From positions 1 through 17,141 of the forward strand of contig CALBPH010000792.1 of the NCBI GenBank assembly GCA_937899365.1: a DNA stretch of 17,141 nucleotides, written 5' to 3'. The translations under genes and the position numbers were made by a program. The notes beneath the pieces are model-generated. The model searched no databases. It was not told the origin of the DNA and worked only from the letters and a program-made list of their open reading frames with translations. The DNA is from an uncultured Leptolyngbya sp. (GTDB lineage Bacteria > Cyanobacteriota > Cyanobacteriia > Phormidesmidales > Phormidesmidaceae). This document shows, piece by piece, positions 6,628 to 12,387 of this stretch (position 1 is its first letter; every line of letters begins with the position of its first letter).

Positions 6628-6712
6628 CTGGAATAGCTGGATTCGAAGTTCATCTTCTCAATACCCATTGGTGGTCTAACTTTGATAGACCCCGACCCTA
6701 TGGCCTAAAAGA
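6628..6712 (-). repeat. Degenerate outer unit of the tRNA-Pro 3'-end repeat array
   Basis: Weak copy of the 79-bp unit. It keeps CTGGATTCG (6637-6645, the tRNA T-arm portion), CTTCTC with ATA just after it, and a tail resembling the spacer end (CCTAAAAGA). The offset of the T-arm block to the next unit is 85 rather than 79 bp. In place of the CCAGC/GCTGG hairpin of the other units it has a different perfect inverted repeat, GGTCTA (6673-6678) and TAGACC (6686-6691). Confidence 0.6.
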
Positions 6713-6791
6713 TCGAGATGACTGGATTCGTAGTCTAGCTTCTCGATAGAGTACCAGCGGCTTAAAGGATGCTGGTTATATGACTTAAAAA
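6713..6791 (-). repeat. 79-bp tandem repeat unit 2 carrying the tRNA-Pro 3' end
   Basis: Matches the next unit at 70 of 79 positions by hand count, with the differences concentrated in the last 31 bp (8 of 9). It begins with TCGAGATGACTGGATTCG, which is the 3' end of tRNA-Pro (plus-strand reading) with one change, and contains ACCAGC ... GCTGGT as an inverted repeat. Confidence 0.9.
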
Positions 6792-6870
6792 TCGGGATGA
6801 CTGGATTCGTAGTCTAGCTTCTCGATAGAGTACCAGCGGTCGAAGGGACGCTGGCTGGATGACTTAAAAA
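6792..6870 (-). repeat. 79-bp tandem repeat unit 1 carrying the tRNA-Pro 3' end
   Basis: Directly abuts the tRNA gene. Its first 18 bp (TCGGGATGACTGGATTCG) are identical to the last 18 bp of the tRNA gene at 6871-6888, exactly 79 bp apart. After that the tRNA reads AACCAGCGG, while the repeat has about 21 extra bases before ACCAGCGG. The unit ends with a poly-A tract (plus strand) before the next copy, so the transcript would have a U run after each acceptor-like end. CCAGCG and CGCTGG form an internal hairpin. Confidence 0.92.
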
Positions 6871-6944
6871 TCGGGATGACTGGATTCGAACCAGCGGCCC
6901 CTTCGTCCCGAACGAAGTGCGCTACCAAGCTGCGCTACATCCCG
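6871..6944 (-). tRNA. tRNA-Pro (anticodon CGG)
   Basis: On the minus strand the 74-nt cloverleaf has acceptor CGGGATG pairing with CATCCCG, discriminator A, D-arm GCGCAGCTTGGTAGCGC, anticodon stem CTTCG/CGAAG around loop TTCGGGA (anticodon CGG, reading CCG), and T-arm GCTGG TTCGAAT CCAGT. The 3' CCA is not encoded; TTTTT follows directly. A perfect TATAAT lies about 37 nt upstream. All arms pair well, so the gene looks functional. Downstream of it lie tandem copies of its own 3' end. Confidence 0.97.
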
Positions 6945-6980
6945 TCTCAGCTACCACTAAGCCTTTACTCATGCACTCAA

Positions 6981-6986
6981 ATTATA
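6981..6986 (-). promoter_or_regulatory. -10 element (TATAAT) for tRNA-Pro
   Basis: The minus strand reads TATAAT ending 36 nt before the tRNA 5' end, implying a leader of about 30 nt to be removed by RNase P. No good -35 hexamer is visible at 16-19 nt spacing. Confidence 0.5.
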
Positions 6987-7353
6987 TTTGAAGCGTTTGT
7001 ATGGCTTGCTGCTGTTACCAAACTAGGTTATCACACTAGTCTGGTGTGGTCTCTCGGTAAATACTGATAGGCATTTACCCAGGGAAATAGGTCGTAACTT
7101 TATGGTGTGTATTCCCGTTGCCAGAGGCTTTACCGATATTTCAACGTTGTAAGCCTATGTTCGTTAGTTTCTTTATATACCTAACGTTTCAATCTGGTTT
7201 TATACGTGCATCCTTAACGTAGGGTGCATATGATTCTCATTTCGCTGATAAACATTAGTTTTGCTGTTATTTGTCGCTGTAATTTCATGTAGATAGGTAA
7301 GGAATCACCGAGTCCGCTCATGTAGCGAAAAGTAACCGCTTAGGAGACAATCC
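6987..7353. other. Intergenic region between tRNA-Pro and the 163-codon gene
   Basis: No gene, repeat or known riboswitch recognised. It should contain the promoter of the downstream gene, but no convincing -35/-10 pair was found. The Shine-Dalgarno of that gene (AGGAG, 7342-7346) lies at its right end. Confidence 0.45.
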
Positions 7354-7845
7354 GTGTTTGCCCTCAATATTGACTGTTTAAATACTGCCGATACATTAAA
7401 GGCAGATATATTGAAAATTACCGATGTTCCTACGGGATTTGATTTTCAGAGCTTGGCTCCCTTGGAAATGGTGACCAGCCAACTAACTGACGTGAGTTTC
7501 GGATGTGCGATCGCAATCGTCCCATCCAATCCACGGTTTGTGGGCAAAGCGGGCCAGCGGGTCATTATGCCGACGGGTAACGACAACCGTCTCTCCATTG
7601 CCATCGACAAATCCATTGATTCTTTTTGCCTGTGGGGTCGCTGCACTCAGCCCATGGTGCTTAAGGTTCTAGAAAGCAGTGGTAAGGTGCTCAAAATCCA
7701 CAGCGATAAAGCATTTCGGTGGCCCGATAGTTCAGAAACTGCCCTTCTGCCTTTGCAGATTCTAAAGCTAGAGAACATGAGCAATATCGCCATGATCGAA
7801 CTATATGCTGACGCTCCCTTTACCATTGAGGGCCTATCCATATAG
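7354..7845 (+). CDS. Hypothetical protein, beta-rich, family not recognised
   Basis: A 163-residue protein starting at GTG 7354 with a good Shine-Dalgarno AGGAG 7 nt upstream, which supports it as a real gene. No signal peptide, membrane helix or catalytic motif is visible. The pattern of short alternating hydrophobic stretches (LSIAIDKSIDSFCLWGR, PMVLKVLESSGKVLKIHS, IAMIELYADAPFTIEGLSI) suggests an all-beta domain of the jelly-roll or carbohydrate-binding sort, with a D-x-S-G-K turn and a closing strand typical of such folds; this is inference from pattern only. Two cysteines at 94 and 98 (SFCLWGRCTQ) are close enough for a disulfide or a metal pair. It has a HIP1 site at 7507-7514 and base composition like its neighbours, so no sign of recent transfer. 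It stands alone, 240 bp before the sugar-phosphate mutase gene, and may or may not be co-transcribed. Confidence 0.7.
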   Translation: MFALNIDCLNTADTLKADILKITDVPTGFDFQSLAPLEMVTSQLTDVSFGCAIAIVPSNPRFVGKAGQRVIMPTGNDNRLSIAIDKSIDSFCLWGRCTQPMVLKVLESSGKVLKIHSDKAFRWPDSSETALLPLQILKLENMSNIAMIELYADAPFTIEGLSI

Positions 7846-8085
7846 TCAGTTCCCGGCCAGCTTCCCAGTGCCATTATTGCCATCGCTAATGGCTGGTTGG
7901 CACGACTAGGCAACTCTTTTGGCCCTAGTCAGTCTATTTCAGTAAGGCTAAGTTCAAAAAACACGATGCTATTGAGTTCTACCCTCTAGCATTTACTAAG
8001 GTCACTGTTTAAACTGCGGAGGGATTCATCCAGGATCCCCGATTGCATCTGTGTATTCCTTAGGCATTGCATTACTGAAATTATT

Positions 8086-9549
8086 ATGGCAGCTGTATTA
8101 TCTCCATCGGTATTTGTAGGTAAATCGATTAAATTTGGTACAGACGGCTGGCGTGGCATGATTGCCGCCGACTTTACCTTTGAACGAGTAGACCTGGTGG
8201 CCGCCCTATCCGCCAAGGTTCTAGAAGAATGTTACGGCAGCAACGGCAGTCGCACCGTGATTGTGGGCTACGACCGCCGGTTTCTATCGCCCGAATTTGC
8301 CGGCCACGCAGCCGAGGCGGTGGCCCAGGCTGGGTACGACGTGCTGCTGTCCGAGTGCTTTGCGCCCACCCCCGCCTTTAGCTGGGCCGCCCATGAAAAA
8401 GGAGCCCTGGGGGCCATCGTGATTACCGCCAGCCATAACCCCGCCGCCTATTCGGGGTTAAAGGTAAAAGGAGCCTTTGGTGGGTCAGTGCCCCCAGACG
8501 TCACTAAAAAAGTTGAAGCGATGCTGGGTGAAGGCAAACCCGTGGCTGAGTCAGCGGGTACCATCACCAGCTTTGATCCCTGGCCCAGCTACTGCCAGGC
8601 ATTGCAGAGCATGGTAGATATTGACGCTATTCGGGCAGCCATTGCCGATGGCAATTTGACCGTTTTTGCCGATGTCATGCACGGGTCAGCGGCGGGCGGT
8701 TTTGAGAAAATCCTCGGAATGCCCATTCATGAAATCAACGGCGACGCCGATCCGCTGTTTGAAGGGGGGGCACCGGAGCCTCTGCCCAAATATATTCCTA
8801 AGCTTTACAAGGCGGTTAAAGATCGCTATCAGTCCGGTGCTGAGGGGGTAACCGTCGGTATTATCTTCGATGGCGACAGCGATCGCGTGGCTGGGATGGA
8901 TGGCCAGGGTGAGTTTCTCAGCTCCCAGGTGCTGATTCCCATTTTGATCGATCATCTAAAAGCCCAGCGTGGGTTTGCAGGGGAAGTCATCATAACCATC
9001 AGTGGGTCTAACGTGATGCATATAGTAGCCGAACTGCATGGGTTATCGGTACATGAAACACCCATTGGCTATAAATACATTGCTGACCGTATGCTCGAAG
9101 CCCAGGTGTTGATCGGTGGCGAAGAGTCCGGCGGCATCGGCTATGGCCATCACATTCCTGAGCGGGATGCACTGCTGTCGGCCCTGTATCTTTTGGAAGC
9201 TGTGGTCAAAAGTGGTAAAGACTTTGGTCAGCTAAACCAATCTTTGCGGCAGCAAACTGGGTTTGAAGGCTCCTACGACCGGATCGATTTGCCCCTGGCC
9301 AATATGGATGTGCGGGCCAAGCTACTGGAGAGTTTGCAGAATGCAACCCCCAGTGAAGTCGCGGGTAAGGCGGTGGACAATGTTTTGTCCATTGATGGTT
9401 ATAAGTTCAGTCTGGCCGATGGCAGCTGGTTGCTGATTCGCTTTAGTGGCACTGAGCCAGTGCTGCGTCTCTATTCTGAAGCGGCCACCATTGAGGATGT
9501 ACATCAGAATTTGAACTGGGCAAAGGACTGGGCAAACTCAATTGGATAA
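8086..9549 (+). CDS. Phosphoglucomutase/phosphomannomutase family protein
   Basis: A 487-residue alpha-D-phosphohexomutase, which interconverts hexose 1- and 6-phosphates through a phosphoserine enzyme and a bisphosphate intermediate, feeding glycogen, nucleotide-sugar and polysaccharide synthesis. Four signature sites are present in order: GTDGWRG near 18-24, catalytic Ser116 in TASHNP, Mg site Asp262/264/266 in DGDSDR, sugar site GEESGG (345-350), and the phosphate site RFSGTEP (452-458). The start FGTDGWRGMIAADFTFERV is typical of the cyanobacterial pgm/pmm-type family; glucose versus mannose preference cannot be read from the sequence. Start is ATG at 8086 with no evident Shine-Dalgarno. 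A strong intrinsic terminator follows about 45 nt after the stop, so the transcription unit ends here. Symbol left blank because several paralogues carry different names. Confidence 0.95.
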   Translation: MAAVLSPSVFVGKSIKFGTDGWRGMIAADFTFERVDLVAALSAKVLEECYGSNGSRTVIVGYDRRFLSPEFAGHAAEAVAQAGYDVLLSECFAPTPAFSWAAHEKGALGAIVITASHNPAAYSGLKVKGAFGGSVPPDVTKKVEAMLGEGKPVAESAGTITSFDPWPSYCQALQSMVDIDAIRAAIADGNLTVFADVMHGSAAGGFEKILGMPIHEINGDADPLFEGGAPEPLPKYIPKLYKAVKDRYQSGAEGVTVGIIFDGDSDRVAGMDGQGEFLSSQVLIPILIDHLKAQRGFAGEVIITISGSNVMHIVAELHGLSVHETPIGYKYIADRMLEAQVLIGGEESGGIGYGHHIPERDALLSALYLLEAVVKSGKDFGQLNQSLRQQTGFEGSYDRIDLPLANMDVRAKLLESLQNATPSEVAGKAVDNVLSIDGYKFSLADGSWLLIRFSGTEPVLRLYSEAATIEDVHQNLNWAKDWANSIG

Positions 9550-9592
9550 ATTTGCAGGGTTCCCAGGAGCCCTGACTGTTTGAATTTGGATT

Positions 9593-9623
9593 GGGCCATA
9601 CTCCCTGGGGTATGGCCCTTTTT
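9593..9623 (+). terminator. Intrinsic terminator of the phosphohexomutase gene
   Basis: GGGCCATAC (9593-9601) and GTATGGCCC (9610-9618) form a perfect 9-bp GC-rich stem around 8 nt, followed directly by TTTTT. This is the clearest intrinsic terminator in the window. Confidence 0.9.
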
Positions 9624-9868
9624 ATATATGGCGGTCCCATTGGGGATACGAAATCATGGCTGATAGTGCCCGGTATCGGAGAGCATCTACAAGGTGTCAC
9701 GTGCTGTGAGGTTGATTCCCTACAGAATTGTCTATTTTGAATTGGTTTAACGAATTGAGAAAGCGATTGGGGAAAGTCATTGTTGGCGTAGTCTCTCCCT
9801 TGGCGATATGCAGCCGTCGATGGCTAGGGAAGATAGTATGCTTGGATTGTTTTTGATTCAGCTATTCG
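9624..9868. other. Intergenic region before trmO
   Basis: No gene or structured RNA recognised in these 245 bp. It must contain the promoter of trmO because a strong terminator precedes it, but no clear promoter was identified. Confidence 0.4.
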
Positions 9869-10603
9869 ATGGTTGCCGAGGCGGTTACGTTCACCCCCAT
9901 TGCCCATATTCAATCCTGCTATCCTGACCGCTTTGGTATTCCGCGACAAGCTGGATTGGTGGCTTCAGCCTATGCCGATATTGTTTTTGATGCCACAGAA
10001 GAGAATAAATTAGCACTCCGTGGCATTGAAGAATTTTCTCATCTTTGGGTACTCTTTGTTTTTCACAGACAGTCCTACGGTGATTTTAAACCCCTCGTGA
10101 GACCGCCACGCTTGGGGGGAAATAAGAGTGTCGGTGTATATGCAACGCGCAGCCCCAATCGCCTTAACCCCGTGGGGATGAGTGCCGTCAGGCTGGTGGG
10201 TATAACCGCGCAAAAGAGAACGTTACAGCTACGAGTGCAGGGGGGCGATTTTTTGAATGGGACCCCGGTAATTGATATTAAACCCTATGTGCCCTATGCC
10301 GATGCAATTGCAGACGCCGAGGCCGCCTGGACGAGCAAGCAAGAGAGTTTGCTGCCAGTACGCTGGAGTCAGGCAGCAAACTCTGTTTTAGCTGATGATC
10401 TTGAGCCAGAAAAACTCCGCCGTTTGATTGAAGAAACCTTAGCCCAGGACCCACGCCCAGGGTATAAACGGGGCAAAGACGGACGAGACGGGCAGCGGTG
10501 GACTATGCAAGTCAGTGACTACAGTGTGTCTTGGAACGTTGTTGATGGTGTCGCTAAAATCATCAAATTGGAACGGCTAGAGATGAGTCCTGTCTCGCCT
10601 TAG
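9869..10603 (+). CDS. trmO: tRNA (N6-threonylcarbamoyladenosine(37)-N6)-methyltransferase TrmO
   Basis: A 244-residue member of the YaeB/TsaA family. TrmO uses S-adenosylmethionine to add a methyl to the t6A base at position 37 of ACY-reading tRNA-Thr, giving m6t6A. Family landmarks: FTPIAHIQSCYPDRFGIPRQAGL (8-30), the FSHLWVLFVFH segment, the signature GVYATRSPNRLNPVGMS (89-105), DIKPYVPYADA (126-136), and DPRPGYK (194-200) near the C-terminus. Length and motif order match full-length TrmO. Start is ATG at 9869; no good Shine-Dalgarno is seen. The stop codon is 8 nt from the convergent azlD stop, and a small 5-bp hairpin with a 4-nt loop (10605-10618) covers the junction and could serve as a weak bidirectional terminator. 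No link to neighbouring genes is evident. Older annotations use the name tsaA or virR. Confidence 0.95.
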   Translation: MVAEAVTFTPIAHIQSCYPDRFGIPRQAGLVASAYADIVFDATEENKLALRGIEEFSHLWVLFVFHRQSYGDFKPLVRPPRLGGNKSVGVYATRSPNRLNPVGMSAVRLVGITAQKRTLQLRVQGGDFLNGTPVIDIKPYVPYADAIADAEAAWTSKQESLLPVRWSQAANSVLADDLEPEKLRRLIEETLAQDPRPGYKRGKDGRDGQRWTMQVSDYSVSWNVVDGVAKIIKLERLEMSPVSP

Positions 10604-10611
10604 GCGGTTCT

Positions 10612-10932
10612 CTAACCGAAAACCCCTTGCCAAAAGAGAAAAACCCCCATTCCCGCCAGAATAGTTAGCAACAGATTTTTTCTCCACAGACCAATGCCGA
10701 TGGCAGCCAGTGACCCCATCAGACGAGGGTTATCCACACCCAGCCAGAGACTATTCCCGTTCATAAAAATAGTAGGGACAATAATCGCCGTCAACACCGC
10801 CGGAGGAACATAATTGAGAGCCTGTAATAGACGAGGTGGGAGGGTAAGCCGACCGCTCATGGCCAGCAGTGGATAGCGGATCAAAAAGGTGACTAGGGTC
10901 ATTCCGCCGAGCAGCATTATTTCGTTAGTCAT
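10612..10932 (-). CDS. azlD: AzlD family branched-chain amino acid export subunit
   Basis: A 106-residue membrane protein with about four hydrophobic helices (IMLLGGMTLVTFLIRYPLLAM, ALNYVPPAVLTAIIVPTIF, LMGSLAAIGIGL, LLLTILAGMGVFLFW). The core TFLIRYPLLAMSGRLTLPPRLLQALNYVPPAVLTAI is the AzlD hallmark with its R-x-P and Y-V-P-P-A motifs. AzlD is the small partner of AzlC in an exporter of branched-chain amino acids and analogues. Its ATG overlaps the azlC stop by 8 bp (ATGACTAA), so translation is coupled and the two are one operon with azlC first. It ends almost against the trmO stop. Very secure as AzlD; the exact substrate of this pair is not visible. Confidence 0.93.
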   Translation of the reverse strand: MTNEIMLLGGMTLVTFLIRYPLLAMSGRLTLPPRLLQALNYVPPAVLTAIIVPTIFMNGNSLWLGVDNPRLMGSLAAIGIGLWRKNLLLTILAGMGVFLFWQGVFG

Positions 10933-11650
10933 CGCTTTTCTCCAGATGATTTTCAGTGACGAGTCCGGTGAGAATGCCTGCGATCGCAGCTACCATCAGT
11001 CCCAACTGATGGGGTAGCCCTTGGGCCAGTAGGGCTGTCATACCCGAGACGACGACTGTCGCCACCATGGGCCGATTAGTCAGATAAGGGATAGTCATGC
11101 CAATAAACGTAGCGACCATGGCAAAATCTAACCCCCAGGCATCGGCGTTGGGGATGCCGGCACCGAGGGTAAGCCCCATTAGGGTGCACAGCTGCCAGCT
11201 GGTATACATTGCCAGAGCCGAACCAAGCTGAAACCAGTGTTTGTAAGGAGACGGATCGTCGTGACGGTAGCGTTGGATCGCCACCATAAAATTTTCATCG
11301 GTAAGCCAAAAGCCCAGGGGCAGCTTCCAGCTCTGGCTGAGATGTTTGACATAGGGAACGAGACTGACGGCATAGAGCAGATGCCGCAGATTGACGACCC
11401 AGGTGGTGAGGACAATAATGCCCAGGGGAGTACCGGTCGCCAGCAGACCCAGGGCAATAAACTGGGATGAACCAGCAAAGACAATGGCTGACATCCCGAT
11501 TGCCCCAGCAAAGGAGAGACCGCTAGACTGTGCCAGGGTGCCAAAAATAATTCCAAACGGAATGGCACCAACAATTAGGGGGATAGTTTGCCGGGCCCCA
11601 GCCCAAAACTCTTGCCAGGGGCGCTGCGCCAGCTTAGACGCCATGATCAT
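10925..11650 (-). CDS. azlC: AzlC family branched-chain amino acid exporter
   Basis: A membrane protein of 241 residues from the ATG at 11650, with several hydrophobic helices. Family marks: GARQTIPLIVGAIPFGIIFG near the start, AIVFAGSSQFIALGLL, WVVNLRHLLYAVSL, and GFWLTDENFMVAI, which together define AzlC. With AzlD it forms an exporter of branched-chain amino acids such as leucine, and in Bacillus confers azaleucine resistance. The longest frame starts at GTG 11659; I prefer ATG 11650 because AGG lies 8 nt before it and the GTG falls inside the leader hairpin. A third candidate is ATG 11644. The leader has a hairpin (11659-11682) and two direct repeats (11684-11711). No Lrp-type regulator gene is adjacent. 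Codon use and a HIP1 site at 10980 fit the local genome. Confidence 0.93.
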   Translation of the reverse strand: MIMASKLAQRPWQEFWAGARQTIPLIVGAIPFGIIFGTLAQSSGLSFAGAIGMSAIVFAGSSQFIALGLLATGTPLGIIVLTTWVVNLRHLLYAVSLVPYVKHLSQSWKLPLGFWLTDENFMVAIQRYRHDDPSPYKHWFQLGSALAMYTSWQLCTLMGLTLGAGIPNADAWGLDFAMVATFIGMTIPYLTNRPMVATVVVSGMTALLAQGLPHQLGLMVAAIAGILTGLVTENHLEKSDD

Positions 11651-11658
11651 AGAAAACA

Positions 11659-11711
11659 CCTAATGCAGATTACCTGCTTAGGTTAGGCTGTCTTGATCTA
11701 GGCTGTCTTGA
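11659..11711 (-). promoter_or_regulatory. azlC leader: hairpin over the ribosome binding site plus direct repeat
   Basis: On the minus strand CCTAAGCAG pairs with CTGCATTAGG with one bulged base (11659-11682); its 3' arm contains the AGG closest to the ATG at 11650, so folding could mask translation. Further upstream, TAGGCTGTCTTGA occurs twice with a 15-bp period (11684-11696 and 11699-11711), a candidate regulator site. Confidence 0.35.
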
Positions 11712-12269
11712 ACGTTTTTGCAGCTAAGCTACTCCAGCGGCGACGATGGCCATCACACTCGCGACACTTAGGGTAGTCCAGACGTATAGATAAAAATTAG
11801 GGGTTTGAAACGTTAACCCATCGGGTCTTAACCGCTGACGCCATTTTGTCCAATTTATCAGGTGTGCTTAGGTGATTTTCCATATGAATTTTGTTCATGG
11901 CGCTCTATAGATAAACAGACCCATAAAAAAACAGATATGCGCTATGGTGGACCTTAACAAGCATGGTACCTGTCGGTATTAGGCGTCTTATCATACTTCA
12001 ACCTGCACAAGTCGCGTTTTTTGTTGTACGGAGAGTTTTCTTAGGCTGATATTTATCACTCCATAGGTTTAAAGACAATTTTGTTGTGACTGTTTAACGT
12101 CATTAGGGCGTTCGTTGTGCTGAGCCGTGGTGTTTGGGTTAGCACTTTTCTGGTTGGTACGTTAGTTAATCTAACGGCGTTGCTGCTTCTCGAGGCGATC
12201 TAATCTAAAAAATCTGGCACTGTCCCCGTTTAGTCGATTGGTCATTCTCTATGTCAGCAACAGTCCTCC
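11712..12269. other. Intergenic region between azlC and the RND operon
   Basis: No gene recognised; the only small frames are under 20 codons. It holds a 6-bp inverted repeat CGTTAG/CTAACG (12160-12176) but no tRNA, riboswitch or transposon end that I can identify. It must carry the azlC promoter, which I could not place. Confidence 0.45.
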
Positions 12270-12339
12270 GACAGACTGTCAAAGCTAATTTAGCTGTTTG
12301 AATTTGGTATAACTTTGTAAAGTTCGATAATATAGAACT
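12270..12339 (+). promoter_or_regulatory. Palindrome-rich promoter of the RND efflux operon
   Basis: TTGGTA (12304-12309) and GATAAT (12326-12331) at 16-nt spacing form a plausible promoter, start near 12338. Four short palindromes crowd it: GACAG-A-CTGTC (12270-12280), AGCTAA-T-TTAGCT (12283-12295), AACTTT-GT-AAAGTT (12311-12324, exactly in the spacer) and AGTTC/GAACT (12321-12339, across the -10). This is the layout expected for a repressor operator of TetR type, but no regulator gene is in the window. Confidence 0.5.
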
Positions 12340-12387
12340 ATTCAGGCCAGGATCGTTGAGAGCGATTCCTGTTAGTTGTTCATTTTT

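Noticed and set aside
6628..6870. CRISPR-like array
   Set aside because: The repeats are contiguous 79-bp units with no unique spacers, they carry a tRNA end, and no cas gene is nearby.
6876..7067. 63-codon plus-strand frame starting MTGFEPAAPSSRTKCATKLRYIP
   Set aside because: It is the antisense reading of the tRNA-Pro gene, a common false ORF, with no ribosome binding site.
6270..7353. Mobile element or genomic island inserted at the tRNA
   Set aside because: No integrase, transposase or flanking gene cargo was found; only repeats of the tRNA end remain, so a relic is possible but not supported.
11237..11663. Two plus-strand frames antisense to azlC
   Set aside because: Shadows of the membrane protein; hydrophilic odd composition and no initiation signals.
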